Assembly (NCBI RefSeq): GCF_001612785.1
Contig: NZ_BDBC01000031.1
Coordinates: forward strand, 62,001-126,000
Reading direction: 5' to 3'
Source of the DNA: Nocardia beijingensis NBRC 16342
GTDB taxonomy: Bacteria > Actinomycetota > Actinomycetes > Mycobacteriales > Mycobacteriaceae
Length of the DNA: 64,000 nt
The notes below the pieces were generated by a model, which searched no databases, was not told the origin of the DNA, and was given only the letters and a program-made list of their open reading frames with translations. Both the position numbers and the translations under genes were made by a program. Positions 10,120 through 20,572 of this stretch are shown in pieces; position 1 is the stretch's first letter, and the number at the start of each line of letters is the position of its first letter.

Positions 10120-10155
10120 CCGCCGTCCTCGGCCGAGTCGACCCGAGGACGGCGG
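10120..10155 (-). terminator. Intrinsic terminator after the P450 block
   Basis: A perfect 13-bp inverted repeat (CCGCCGTCCTCGG / CCGAGGACGGCGG) with a 10-base loop begins three bases past the P450 stop codon at 10158. There is no clear U-tract, which is usual in GC-rich actinomycetes. It separates the P450 block from the LysR gene. The rest of 9864-10119 shows no gene. Confidence 0.8.
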
Positions 10156-10157
10156 GA

Positions 10158-11426
10158 TCACGCGGCGGTGAAGCGGGTCGGCAGCGCCGCCAAACCGCGG
10201 ATCACGACATTCGGTTTGTAGGGCGGCGTGTCCGACAGCAACTCGATATCGCGAACCCTGCGCAGCAGCACCTCGAGCAGCACTTCCATCTCCAGCAGCG
10301 CCAGCGGCGCGCCGAGGCAGTAGTGGATGCCCAGGCTGAAACCGAGATGCTTCTTGGCCGGGTTCATCGGATCGGCGTACCGGGCGACGTCGATGCGGTC
10401 GGCGTCGGCGTAGGCCGCGTCGTCGCGGTTGGCCGAATTGATCAGCACCACCACCCCCTCGCCCGGCTCGAAGTCGTGACCGGCCAGCGTGATCGGACGG
10501 GTCGCGGCACGCGTGGTGATCTGGACCGACGGCTCCAAGCGCAACAGCTCGTCGGGCGCCGTCGCGACCAGCTCCGGTCTCTTGCGCAGCGTATCGATCG
10601 CCTCGGGATCGCGCATCAACTGCAACGTGCCGGTGCCGATCAGATTGGCCGTGGTCTCGTGCCCGGCCACGAAGGTGGTGATGCAGGTGGCCAGCAACTC
10701 CTGCTCGGTGAGCACGTCCCCGCGATCCTCCACCTGCGACAGCGCGCTGAGCAGATCGTCCTGCGGGTCGCGGCGGCGTTCGTTCAGCAACTGCCGGAAG
10801 TAGGACATGAATCCGCGCGAGGCCGCGCTGCGCGCCCGCAGCGCCTCCTCGGGCAGTGTGTAGTCGTGGTCGAAGCCGCGCGCCAGATCCTGCGACCACT
10901 GGTGGACCTGGTCGTAGGCCTCCGGCGGCACGCCGATCAGCTCGCAGGCGATGATCAGCGGCAATGGGTAGGCGATCATCTCTACCAGGTCGAATTCGCC
11001 CGCCTCCAGGGCTCGGTCGACCAGTTGCTCGGTGAGTTCCAGAATCCGCGGACGCAGCCTGGTCACCATGCGCGGGGTGAAGCCCTTGGTCACCAAATTT
11101 CGCAGGCGGGTGTGGTCCGGCGGCTCCATCCACAAGAAGGAGGTGGGCAGTTCCTCGGGCGCGTCCTGCGGCGACACCGTCGGATGCATCATCGCCGCCT
11201 CCTCCGCGTGACTCCACGCGGTGGTCGACAGGACGGCAGCGCAGTCCTCGTAGCGGGTGAGCACGTGGTGGCCCATGGGCGTCCGGTGCAGTCGGCCCGC
11301 CTCGCGCAACACCCGGGCGGGGCGATAGGGATCCGGCCTGCCCTCGGGGCCGAAGAGCTGGATCAGGGCGGTCTGGACGGCGGAATCCTGTTCCGCGACG
11401 GCCGCGCCGGCAGTTGACGAGTCCAT
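10158..11426 (-). CDS. Cytochrome P450 (first of three)
   Basis: 422-residue soluble bacterial class I P450. The I-helix oxygen motif is VAGHETT, the K-helix ExxR is in DELLRLEP, and the haem-binding loop is FSLGIHYCLGAP with the proximal cysteine. The ATG at 11426 has GGAGGAACC upstream. It is transcribed from the same block as the FAD protein and the other two P450s, 63 bases after the former. It is closely similar in organisation and motifs (LWMEPPDHTRLR) to the P450 at 14020, suggesting duplication. It presumably hydroxylates or desaturates the lipid chain; it needs ferredoxin/reductase partners not encoded here. Confidence 0.92.
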   Translation of the reverse strand: MDSSTAGAAVAEQDSAVQTALIQLFGPEGRPDPYRPARVLREAGRLHRTPMGHHVLTRYEDCAAVLSTTAWSHAEEAAMMHPTVSPQDAPEELPTSFLWMEPPDHTRLRNLVTKGFTPRMVTRLRPRILELTEQLVDRALEAGEFDLVEMIAYPLPLIIACELIGVPPEAYDQVHQWSQDLARGFDHDYTLPEEALRARSAASRGFMSYFRQLLNERRRDPQDDLLSALSQVEDRGDVLTEQELLATCITTFVAGHETTANLIGTGTLQLMRDPEAIDTLRKRPELVATAPDELLRLEPSVQITTRAATRPITLAGHDFEPGEGVVVLINSANRDDAAYADADRIDVARYADPMNPAKKHLGFSLGIHYCLGAPLALLEMEVLLEVLLRRVRDIELLSDTPPYKPNVVIRGLAALPTRFTAA

Positions 11427-11489
11427 GTCGAGTGGTTCCTCCTGTGCGGAGCACCGACGCCGGTCGATGCTGCCGGTCGTGGAAATGGG

Positions 11490-12803
11490 TCAGCGATCGG
11501 AAGAGAGGGAGCGCAGCAGAACTCGTCCCGCCATCGCCGGGTGCAGCAGTGCGGCGGGCGGTTCGACCAGGTTCGCCACCCGCAGGAAGGTCCGGGACAC
11601 TCGCGGGTCGACGTGTGCGGCGCGATGCACGCGGGCCACATACGCGTTGGTGAGCCGCGTGCGCACCGTGCGCGGCCCCACCACACCTCGGTGCGCGAGA
11701 TCAGCGCCTGCCGACAGTTGCCAGGCGACGTCGAGCGCCTTGTCGGCCGCCGCGTAGTACCGCGCGGAAAGGTCGGGCGTGGGTCCGCCGGAGCGCAGGC
11801 AAGCGCGCAACGCCACGGCCTGCTGGGCGGCCACCGCCATGCCCTGGGCGTAGAGCGGGTTGAAGCTGCACAGCGCGTCGCCGAGCAGCAGGAAGCCTGG
11901 GGGCGCCGCGGCGCGGTCGCGGTAGCTTTTGCGCACCGGGGCGCGGAAGCGATGCGGCACCGCGTCGCCGAGCGGTTCGGAGCGGGTGATCAGCTCGAGG
12001 ATGTCCGGCGCGGCGAGCGAGGCGGCGAAGCGGGTGAAGCCGTCGGGGTCGGTGGGCGGATGGTCGCCGAGAATCCCGGCGAGCGTGACGTGCCATCGGT
12101 CGCCTTCCACCCGGACCGCGCCGCCGCCGCGGCCATTCGCCCCGGTCGAGATGATCACCGACGCGTGCCCGTCGAGCTGGCCTTCGACGCGGCGGTAGAA
12201 GCGCGACGAGTAGCCCAGATCCACCTCCAGCCGCTGTTGTCCCGGCGGCTCGGCGCCGATCGCGGTGAGCCACACCGGCGCACGCGAGCCGCGTCCGGTC
12301 GCGTCCACGACGAGGTCGGTGGCGTGGGTCTCGACGCCGCAATCACCGGACACTGTCACCGCGCGCACGCCGTGCCGGTCACCGATCAGGCCGCGCGCGG
12401 TCGCTGCCACGAGCCGCACCCCGGGGAGTTTCGAAACTTGCTGCCGCAGGACCGATTCCAGCAGCGGCCGGGTCGCGATCAGCGACGTGAGCCCGGTCGC
12501 GGCCGGCGCGGCCCGCAGCCCGCCCACGTACCATCTGGTGCCGACCAGCGCCTCGGCCCTGGTCGCGCCGCGCGCGGTCATTTCGTCGGTGAATCCGGGC
12601 AGCAATTCCTCGATGATGGTGCGCCCGCGATCCAGCAGGCCGTGCAGGTGCCGCGCCTGGGGAGCGCCTTTGCGCACGCCCTCTGCGTGGAAGCCGTCGC
12701 GCTCGAACACCGTGACCCGCGCGAAGTGCTCGGCCAGGACTCGCGCCGCCAGCAGCCCGGCGACGCCCGCGCCGAGCACGACGGCGTGCCGTGTCTCGTT
12801 CAC
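11490..12803 (-). CDS. FAD-dependent oxidoreductase (halogenase/monooxygenase-like)
   Basis: 437 residues from a GTG at 12803 that overlaps the stop of the upstream P450 (GTGA), so translation is probably coupled. The N-terminal dinucleotide fold AVVLGAGVAGLLAARVLAEHF and ERDGF are followed by DLVVDATGRGS and the second FAD motif LLLGDALCSFNPLYAQGM. The combination DATGRGSR...GDA..FNPLYAQG is typical of FAD-dependent monooxygenases/epoxidases of the halogenase-like branch. The frame is open far upstream, antisense to nothing and inside the P450 gene, but that extension is just an alternative reading of the P450. No halogenase-type WxWxIP motif is visible. Confidence 0.85.
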   Translation of the reverse strand: MNETRHAVVLGAGVAGLLAARVLAEHFARVTVFERDGFHAEGVRKGAPQARHLHGLLDRGRTIIEELLPGFTDEMTARGATRAEALVGTRWYVGGLRAAPAATGLTSLIATRPLLESVLRQQVSKLPGVRLVAATARGLIGDRHGVRAVTVSGDCGVETHATDLVVDATGRGSRAPVWLTAIGAEPPGQQRLEVDLGYSSRFYRRVEGQLDGHASVIISTGANGRGGGAVRVEGDRWHVTLAGILGDHPPTDPDGFTRFAASLAAPDILELITRSEPLGDAVPHRFRAPVRKSYRDRAAAPPGFLLLGDALCSFNPLYAQGMAVAAQQAVALRACLRSGGPTPDLSARYYAAADKALDVAWQLSAGADLAHRGVVGPRTVRTRLTNAYVARVHRAAHVDPRVSRTFLRVANLVEPPAALLHPAMAGRVLLRSLSSDR

Positions 12804-14019
12804 AACGTCACCGGCAGCGCAACGATGCCGCGGTGGATCAAGCTCGGCCGGTACTCGATCGCGTCGGTCGCCTGCGCGAGTCTCGGCGCCCGGGCGAGCA
12901 GCGCGCCGATCGCCGCCTCGGCCTCGATCCGCGCCAGCGGTGCGCCCACGCAGTAGTGAATGCCGAGGCTGAAGCCGAGATGTTTGCGCGCGGGGTGGTT
13001 TCCCGCGTAGCGGGTGACGTCGAAGCGGTCGGCGTCCGGATACACCCGGTCGTCCCGGCTGGCCGACGCGGTGAGCACCACGACTCCGTCGCCCCTGCGG
13101 AACCGGTGCTCGCCGACCACGGTGTCGGCCAGCGCGACGCGAATCGTGAACTGGGTCGGCGCGTCGTAGCGGAGCATTTCGTCCAGCGCGGGCGCGATCA
13201 GCTCGGGCCGCTCCCGCAGCAAGGCGAGCTGGTCGGGGTTGCGCAGCAGCGCGAGCATGCCGTTGCCGATGAGATTGATCGAGGTCTCCATCCCCGCCAC
13301 CAGGGTGAGCAGGGCCATGCCGATCACCTCCGCCTCGGTGAGCTGGTCGCTGCCCGCGCTCGCCGCGACCAGCGCGCTCAACAGATCCGGCGTCGGATTC
13401 CGCTTCTTCAGCTGGACCAGCCGGGCGAAGTAGCCCATGCACTCCACCGCCGCCGCGGTACGGGCCGCGACGTCCTGCGGCCCGAGCAGGGAGTCGGGGT
13501 CACTGCCCCGAGCGATGGCCAGCTGCCACTGCCGGAACTTCGGTCCGTCGGCCGGATCCGCGCCCAGCAGCCGGACCGGCACCATCGCCACCGCCAGCGG
13601 CACCGCCAGGCCGTCGAGCACGTCGAGCTCGCGACGGGCGAGGGCCGCGTCCACGATGGTCCGCACGACCTGCCCGGCGACCGGAGCCATCTCGGCCATC
13701 AGCCGCGGGGTGAACGCCTTCGCGACCAGCTTGCGATACCGGCTGTGCTCGGGGGGATCCATGCGGACGAAGGAACCGGGGATCGCCGCGGTGGTGTCCC
13801 GGAACGGACTGATGCCCGCCGCGTAACCGTGCCCCCAGTCGGCGCCGGTCAGGATCGCGGCACACTCTTCGTAGCGGGTGATCAGCGTGACCGGCACATC
13901 GCCGAACGCGTACGGGAACAGCGCTGCCGCGTCGCGCACCCGCCGGTAGGCCGGATACGGGTCGGCGCGCTCGCTCGGCTCGAAAGCATCGAAGGTCACA
14001 TCGGCGGGGGTAACGGTGT

Positions 14020-14023
<4 letters not shown>
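12800..14023 (-). CDS. Cytochrome P450 (second of three)
   Basis: 407 residues. I-helix motif VAGMETS replaces the usual AGHETT: the acid and a hydroxyl residue remain but His is Met and the second Thr is Ser. K-helix DEMLRYDAP supplies ExxR, and FSLGIHYCVGAP is the haem loop. It overlaps the preceding P450 stop by ATGA and the following FAD gene start by GTGA, placing it in the middle of a coupled block. It is more divergent from the other two P450s than they are from each other. Substrate probably the cluster's acyl chain. Confidence 0.92.
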
Positions 14024-15258
<1,235 letters not shown>

Positions 15259-15517
15259 CGGCGACTCCTGGGTAGAAATGGACACGGCGCGGAAAACACA
15301 TGACATCCGCCGGATCGCTGCGGACAATTCCGGGACGCGGAAGAAATTTCCCGTCCATCGTGGTGTTCGGGACCGGCCCGGCGCGGCGACGATCACCCGT
15401 TCCTATCGGCCCATAGCCGGAATACTTTATCGCGCAGTGTGATCGGCTGATCGGCCTTGTTTATCGCCGACGTCAATTCACAGCCAGTTCAATGCGCCGT
15501 CACAATTCGCTGTTTCC
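15259..15517. promoter_or_regulatory. Divergent promoter region between P450 block and acyl cassette
   Basis: 259 bases without a gene between divergent starts. It contains an AT-richer core and dyads, including CTAT-N6-ATAG at 15403-15416 and GGAA-N4-TTCC near 15341. These resemble the short spaced dyads bound by LysR proteins (T-N11-A type), and a LysR gene lies in the cluster. Promoter hexamers cannot be assigned with confidence. Confidence 0.5.
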
Positions 15518-17185
15518 GTGGCAGACATGAATTCCGCGGATCCGGCCGTGACCCTGCACGGCCGCCTCGCCGAGATCGCCGCCACCCGTCCCGCGGTCGC
15601 CGCCACCTTCTGGTCGGTGCCGGAAACCGTGCACTACGCCGAGTTGCACCGGCGGTCGCTGGTCGCGGCGACAGCCTTGCACCGGCGCGAGATCCGGCGC
15701 GGAGAACCGGTGGGTATCCTGAGTCCCAACGCCCCCGAGTTCCTCACCTGCCTGTTCGGCGTGACCGCAGCGGGCGGCGCCGCCACTCCCCTTCCACTGC
15801 CCGCGGGCGCGCGGGCCGCGAGCGGCTACCCGCGGAAGCTGGCCGCCGTCATCGCGGCGGCGGGCATGCGCACGATTGTGGTGTCGCACCGCTTCGCCGA
15901 CCTGGCGGCACTGATCGGCGCCGCGCTCGACGTGGAATTGGTCGACAGCGCGACACTTCTCGCCGGCCACGACGCGGCGCCGGAAGCGCTGCCCGCCCTG
16001 ACGGGCGACGACGCGGCCATCGTCCAATTCACCTCCGGCAGCACCGCGACGCCCAAAGGCGTTCGCCTGACCCACCGCAACGTGCTCAGCGGCCTGGCAT
16101 CGATTCGCACCGGCATCGATCTGAGCCTGGAGGATCAGGGCGGTTTCTGGCTACCGCTGTTCCACGACATGGGCCTGTTCGGCACGCTCTCGGCGATTCT
16201 GCGCGGCATTCCCGCCCATGTGTGGTCCCCGCTGTCGTTCGTCAAAGACCCGGCCCGCTGGCTCGCCGAGTTCGCCGCCGGCGGCACCACCATCACCGCG
16301 ATGCCCAATTTCGGTTACGAAGCGCTGCTGGCCGCGGTGCCCGCCGAGCGGGTGCGCGACTACGACCTGAGCCGCTGGCGGATCGCGTTCAACGGGGCCG
16401 AACCGATCTCGCGGGACGTCGTCGTCGCGTTCTGCGAGCGTTTCGCTCCCGCGGGCTTCCGCCCGGCGACGATGTTCGGCGTCTACGGCATGGCCGAGGC
16501 AACGCTCGCGGTCACTTTCCCGCCGCTGGGCCGCGCGCCCGTCTTCGAGTGGGTCGATCGCGCCGCGCTGTCGGATGACGCGGTCGCCCGGCCGGTTCCA
16601 TCGGACGCCCCGGGCGCTCGGCCGGTCGCCGCGGTCGGCACGCCGGTTGCGCGGATGCGGTTGCGCGTCGTCGCCCCCGGCGAGGACCGCGACCTGGCCG
16701 ACGGTGAAGTCGGTGAAATCCTCATCCGGGGCGACGCGGTCACCCACGGATACCTCACCGCCGACCCGGCACGAGTGGCGGGGCTGTTCACCGACGGCTG
16801 GTTGCGCACCGGCGACCTCGGCTATCTGCGCCACGGCGAGCTGTTCGTCACCGGCCGGTGCAAGGACATGATCACGGTGCGCGGCGTGAACTACTACGCC
16901 CAGGACGTCGAGGCGACCGTGCGCGACCTCGACGGCGTGTACAAGGGCAGGTGCACGGCGGCGATCGACCCCGACGACGCGGACGTGATCGCGCTCATCG
17001 CCGAATCCGAGCGCACCGGAGCCGACGCCGACGCCCTGACCGACGCGATCCGCGCCAGGGTCTCCGCCGAACTCGGCCTGGTCGCGGTCCGGGTTCACCT
17101 GGTCGCGCCGCGCAGCATCCCCCGCACCAGCAGCGGCAAGCTCCAGCGGCTGGCCGCCCGCGATCTCCTCACCCACCGCAGGTAA
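15518..17185 (+). CDS. Fatty acyl-AMP ligase (FAAL)
   Basis: 555 residues (GTG at 15518; ATG at 15527 also possible). An adenylate-forming enzyme: P-loop FTSGSTATPKG, WLPLFHDMGL, NGAEPIS, VYGMAEATLA, GWLRTGDLGYL and VRGVNYYAQDVE, with the final lysine in RTSSGKLQR. PLFHDMGL and GVNYYAQDVE are signatures of FAALs that load fatty acids onto ACPs rather than CoA. It heads a plus-strand cassette with a free ACP (18542), thioesterase, two desaturases and a methyltransferase. The straightforward model is loading of a fatty acid on that ACP for tailoring. Confidence 0.9.
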   Translation: MADMNSADPAVTLHGRLAEIAATRPAVAATFWSVPETVHYAELHRRSLVAATALHRREIRRGEPVGILSPNAPEFLTCLFGVTAAGGAATPLPLPAGARAASGYPRKLAAVIAAAGMRTIVVSHRFADLAALIGAALDVELVDSATLLAGHDAAPEALPALTGDDAAIVQFTSGSTATPKGVRLTHRNVLSGLASIRTGIDLSLEDQGGFWLPLFHDMGLFGTLSAILRGIPAHVWSPLSFVKDPARWLAEFAAGGTTITAMPNFGYEALLAAVPAERVRDYDLSRWRIAFNGAEPISRDVVVAFCERFAPAGFRPATMFGVYGMAEATLAVTFPPLGRAPVFEWVDRAALSDDAVARPVPSDAPGARPVAAVGTPVARMRLRVVAPGEDRDLADGEVGEILIRGDAVTHGYLTADPARVAGLFTDGWLRTGDLGYLRHGELFVTGRCKDMITVRGVNYYAQDVEATVRDLDGVYKGRCTAAIDPDDADVIALIAESERTGADADALTDAIRARVSAELGLVAVRVHLVAPRSIPRTSSGKLQRLAARDLLTHRR

Positions 17186-17209
17186 TCCCGACCCGAACCG
17201 GAGCCTTTC

Positions 17210-17998
17210 GTGCACAGCTATGACGTCTTCCGCCACTACGAGCGCCTGCATTGGAAGCTGGCCGACCTCGATCTCGACGCCGTCCAGAAGTCCATGGTCC
17301 GTCCCGAGTACATCACCCTGGCCAAGAGCGCGACGATGGGCGAGTCCAACGTCATCGCCGCCGTGCACGGATTCCTCGACGAGTTCGTCGACGACTACGA
17401 CTTCTCCACCTTCGCGGTGGTGTGGGGCTATCAGGAAGTGCAGCACCACTACGCGTTCCGGGCTTGGCTGAGCGCGCTCGGCGAGAGCGTCGACGACAAG
17501 GCCGTCGACTCGATGCGCGAGCCCTACGCGCCGGGCACCACGCCCTCGGCGACCCTGGCCACCAACATCATCTCCGAACTCACCGTCAACCACATCTACC
17601 GCGCGGTGGCGAACTGGGTTGCCGAACCCGTGCTGAAGGGACTGCTGCTCAACGCCAGTCGCGACGAAGCGGGCCACGCGCGAGAATTCATCCACTACGC
17701 CACCGAGCGGCTGCGGCGGCGGCCCGAGGAGCTGCCGTCGGTGCTGGAGACCCTCTACGTGTACAGCTCCGAGGCCAAGATCAAACATCCGGTCAGCACG
17801 TTCAAGGCCGGGATCAGCGAGCTCGGCGACCACGAGACCATCGACACCGGCTTCGACCTGTTCCTGGAGCAGGTCGCCGCCGAGGGCGAGCTGGACGTCC
17901 TGCACGACAAGATCCGGCGCACCTTCGGCACCATGACCGGGCTCGACCTGTCCAGCAACGCCAAGGTCCGCCGGGCCCTGGCCGACGCGATCGCCTAG
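17210..17998 (+). CDS. Ferritin-like diiron protein, acyl-ACP desaturase type
   Basis: 262 residues from a GTG with GGAG upstream. Largely helical, with likely diiron ligands in MGESNVI, WGYQEVQHH (ExxH) and SRDEAGHARE (ExxH). The pattern matches the ferritin-like fold of soluble acyl-ACP desaturases and oxygenases, which use O2 to dehydrogenate or oxygenate an acyl chain held on ACP. It begins 24 bases after the FAAL and is followed by thioesterase and ACP genes. No transmembrane segment. Assignment to desaturation rather than another diiron oxidation is inference. Confidence 0.75.
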   Translation: MHSYDVFRHYERLHWKLADLDLDAVQKSMVRPEYITLAKSATMGESNVIAAVHGFLDEFVDDYDFSTFAVVWGYQEVQHHYAFRAWLSALGESVDDKAVDSMREPYAPGTTPSATLATNIISELTVNHIYRAVANWVAEPVLKGLLLNASRDEAGHAREFIHYATERLRRRPEELPSVLETLYVYSSEAKIKHPVSTFKAGISELGDHETIDTGFDLFLEQVAAEGELDVLHDKIRRTFGTMTGLDLSSNAKVRRALADAIA

Positions 17999-18002
17999 CG
18001 CC

Positions 18003-18545
18003 GTGGACCGCGACAGCGCCCTCGACGACACCGTCCGGGTGCCCTGGTCGGTGATCCCGGATTACCGTTGCTTCGGCTGCTCGCCGCACAACGCGACCGG
18101 CCTTCGCCTGCGGTTCACCCCGCATCCGGACGGACTCCAGGCTCGGTTCCGGCTCGGGCGCGAGTTCGAGTCCTACCCGGGAGTCGTGCACGGCGGATTG
18201 ATCGGCGTGATCTGCGACGAGGTGATGGGCAACCTCATCGTCCTGGCCCGCCACCACCCGGCGTTCACCGTCACGCAGCGCACCCGATTCCTCACCCCGC
18301 TGCTCGTCGGACGCGAATACCACTGCGTCGCCATGCTCTCCGGCGACGAGCACCACCCGATCCAGGCGTCCGCCGAGATCCGCGACGCCGACGGCCTGGT
18401 GTGCGCCAGCTCCACCGCGGCCTATCAGCCGTTCGCGCTCGACGACGTGCGCCATCAACTCACCCTCGGCGACGACGAGGTCGCCGCACTCTCCCACGCA
18501 CTGTCCATCGGCACCGCCCCCGCACCCAACGGAGTCCAGTCATGA
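18003..18545 (+). CDS. Hotdog-fold thioesterase (PaaI/4HBT type)
   Basis: 180 residues. The N-terminal FGCSPHNATGL (an FGCG-x-NPxGL-type signature) is followed by the hotdog helix motif GVVHGGLIGVICDEVMG containing the likely catalytic acid, and TVTQRTRFLTPLLVG. Hotdog thioesterases hydrolyse acyl-CoA or acyl-ACP thioesters. Its stop overlaps the ACP start (ATGA) and it begins four bases after the desaturase stop, so it belongs to the cassette. It probably releases the modified acyl chain from the ACP or clears mischarged ACP. Confidence 0.85.
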   Translation: MDRDSALDDTVRVPWSVIPDYRCFGCSPHNATGLRLRFTPHPDGLQARFRLGREFESYPGVVHGGLIGVICDEVMGNLIVLARHHPAFTVTQRTRFLTPLLVGREYHCVAMLSGDEHHPIQASAEIRDADGLVCASSTAAYQPFALDDVRHQLTLGDDEVAALSHALSIGTAPAPNGVQS

Positions 18546-18808
18546 CCACCACCCACACCGCCGACGAGATCCTGCGCACGGTCACCGCCATAGCCACCGC
18601 CGAGACCGGCATCCCCGAAGCCGAGCTGCGCCCCGACCAGGACCTGCGCGGCATGGCCGGCGTCGACTCGGTGCGCGTGCTGCGCATGGTCGCCAAGATC
18701 GAGCGCGCCTACGACATCGAACTCGAGGACCAGGACGTGTTCGGCCTTTCCTCGTTGAACGACGTCGTCACGGTGGTCGGCAAGGCGCTCGACGAGGCGG
18801 CGGCATGA
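18542..18808 (+). CDS. Free-standing acyl carrier protein
   Basis: 88 residues, acidic. The phosphopantetheine attachment serine is in GVDSVRVLRM, followed by the usual helix II and an acidic IELEDQDVF segment. The start overlaps the thioesterase stop and the stop overlaps the methyltransferase start, both by ATGA. It is the likely acyl shuttle for the FAAL, the two desaturase-like enzymes and possibly the synthase. Confidence 0.92.
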   Translation: MTTTHTADEILRTVTAIATAETGIPEAELRPDQDLRGMAGVDSVRVLRMVAKIERAYDIELEDQDVFGLSSLNDVVTVVGKALDEAAA

Positions 18809-19653
18809 CCGTCACCGACCAGCCGGTCACCGCCGACACCAACCAGCACTACGACCTCGACCCCGACATCTTCGGCCAGTTCCTCGACCCGCTGCGCAAA
18901 TACAGCTCGGCGCTCTACGCATCCGACTCCGACACCCTCGAACAGGCGCAGCGACGCAAACTGCGTTTCGTGGCGGGACGGCTCGGGCTGACCGGCGGGG
19001 AACGCCTGCTGGACGTGGGCTGTGGATGGGGCTCGCTGATCCTGTTCATGGCCGAGGAATTCGGTTGCCGGACAACGGGTGTCAGCCCGGCCCCGCGTCA
19101 GCACGAATACATCGCCGAGCAGGCGCGCGCCCGCGGCCTCGCGGATCGGGTGCACACCCGGGTCGGCCATTTCGAGCGACTGGAGCTGCCGCCGCGCGGC
19201 TTCGACGCCGTGACGCTGCTCGGCTCGATCGTGCACATGCCCGACCTCGACGCGGTCTTCCGCCGCGCCCGCGCGGTGCTGCGCCGGGGCGGCACGCTGT
19301 ATGTGTCGGAGAGCTGCTTTCGCAACGCGTCCGCGCGTACGGCGTTCGACGCCAAGGCCGGAACGGAATTCGTGCGCGCGGACATCTTCGGGTGGGGCGA
19401 TCTGCGTCCGCTCTCCGACCTGGTCACCGCCGCCGAGGACGCGGGTTTCTCCGTCGTCGCGGTGGACGACCTCACCGAGCACTACCGCCGCACCATCGAC
19501 GACTGGATCGCAGGCGTCGACGCCGCCGCCGAACGCATCGACGCGCACGGTCCCGGCTTGGCCGCGAAGCTGCGGCACTACCTGGAGATCGCGAACGCCG
19601 GATGGGGTTACACCACCAAGCATTACGCGTTGACCTGCCGCAACGCCCGCTGA
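18805..19653 (+). CDS. SAM-dependent methyltransferase, cyclopropane-fatty-acid-synthase-like
   Basis: 282 residues. The N-terminus NQHYDLDPDIFGQFL and the SAM motif I LLDVGCGWGSL are as in CFA and mycolic acid methyltransferases, and a TTGVSPAPRQHEYI segment matches the motif after beta-2. Such enzymes add a methylene or methyl to an acyl double bond, although small-molecule C-methyltransferases share the same core. Embedded between ACP and desaturase genes, it could methylate the alkene made by a desaturase. The C-terminus is shorter than in E. coli Cfa. Confidence 0.8.
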   Translation: MTVTDQPVTADTNQHYDLDPDIFGQFLDPLRKYSSALYASDSDTLEQAQRRKLRFVAGRLGLTGGERLLDVGCGWGSLILFMAEEFGCRTTGVSPAPRQHEYIAEQARARGLADRVHTRVGHFERLELPPRGFDAVTLLGSIVHMPDLDAVFRRARAVLRRGGTLYVSESCFRNASARTAFDAKAGTEFVRADIFGWGDLRPLSDLVTAAEDAGFSVVAVDDLTEHYRRTIDDWIAGVDAAAERIDAHGPGLAAKLRHYLEIANAGWGYTTKHYALTCRNAR

Positions 19654-19669
19654 GCCGCAGGAGCGACAG

Positions 19670-20512
19670 ATGAACATCGAATCGGCGTTGATACCCGTCG
19701 ACGAAGTGGTCGCGGCCGTCGACGGGTTCCTCGCGGCCTCACCGGCCACACGGGCCTGGGATGTGGAGACCGCGGTCGACTGGTCCCGGGCGGACGCGGG
19801 CCGACTCACCGACGGCCAGCGGTCGGCGGTCGAGTTCGTCACCCTCATCGAGGACCATCTGCCCGGCTACTTCGACGTCTACCACCGCTACTTCCCGGTG
19901 GACGACACGGTCGACCGGGACACGTTCGTCCACAACCGCGAGCTCTATCACTTCACCGTCCGCTGGGCGCTGGAGGAGGACACCCACGCACGCGCGCTGA
20001 GCCGCTATCAGGTGGCGTCCGGGATGGCCGAGCGCGGCGCCTTGCGCGCCGAGCTCGCGATCGAGGGCCGTAAGCCGTTCGACCTGCCCTACCGGCATCC
20101 GGTGCAGTTCTTCGCGTACGCGCTGGTGCAGGAGAAGGCGACGCAGATGTACTACCAGCACCTGCGCGAGGTCGTGGACGACCCGGTGCTCGGGGCGGTG
20201 CTGGCGCGCCTGTCGCGCGACGAGGCGCGGCATTTCAGTTTCATGGCCGACGTGGTCGGCCGCTATCTGCGGGTGCGGGGCGACGCGACTGTGGAGCCGA
20301 TCCGCGAGGTGATCGCGACCTTCCGTATGCCATTGGCCGACACCATGCGCGGTTACTGGCGGTGGGCGCTGAAGATCGCCGATGTGGCCTCCTACGACCA
20401 CACCGAGGCCTACGAACACCTGGTGAAGGTGATCGACCGCGCGGTGGACGCCCGCAGCGACCGCCTCGACGAATTGGTGCGTTTCATCGACGAGTGCCGA
20501 TCGCTGGCCTGA
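19670..20512 (+). CDS. Diiron acyl-ACP desaturase-like protein
   Basis: 280 residues. Ligand pattern follows stearoyl-ACP desaturases: VTLIEDHLPGY, ALEEDTHARAL (EExxH), VQEKATQMYY and SRDEARHFSF (DExRH, a D for the first E of the second EExxH). The second His-motif and surrounding helices are well preserved, so it should bind two irons. Last gene of the cassette, 16 bases after the methyltransferase, and followed by a strong terminator. It is clearly different from the diiron protein at 17210, so two separate oxidations are likely. Confidence 0.85.
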   Translation: MNIESALIPVDEVVAAVDGFLAASPATRAWDVETAVDWSRADAGRLTDGQRSAVEFVTLIEDHLPGYFDVYHRYFPVDDTVDRDTFVHNRELYHFTVRWALEEDTHARALSRYQVASGMAERGALRAELAIEGRKPFDLPYRHPVQFFAYALVQEKATQMYYQHLREVVDDPVLGAVLARLSRDEARHFSFMADVVGRYLRVRGDATVEPIREVIATFRMPLADTMRGYWRWALKIADVASYDHTEAYEHLVKVIDRAVDARSDRLDELVRFIDECRSLA

Positions 20513-20525
20513 GCACCGCCACAGC

Positions 20526-20563
20526 GCGGCCCGGCTCCCGACGCTGTTCGGGAGCCGGGCCGC
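20526..20563. terminator. Perfect bidirectional terminator at the cluster edge
   Basis: A 16-bp perfect inverted repeat (GCGGCCCGGCTCCCGA and its complement) with a six-base loop fills the gap between two convergent genes. No U-tract on either side. Confidence 0.9.
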
Positions 20564-20572
20564 ACGCTGTGT

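Noticed and set aside
8872..11454. 860-codon minus-strand frame covering LysR and P450 genes
   Set aside because: Arg/Pro/Gly-rich with no motif; it is another frame of the real LysR and P450 genes.
11490..13442. 650-residue FAD protein with extra N-terminus
   Set aside because: The first about 210 codons are the P450 gene read out of frame; the true FAD protein starts at the GTG at 12803.
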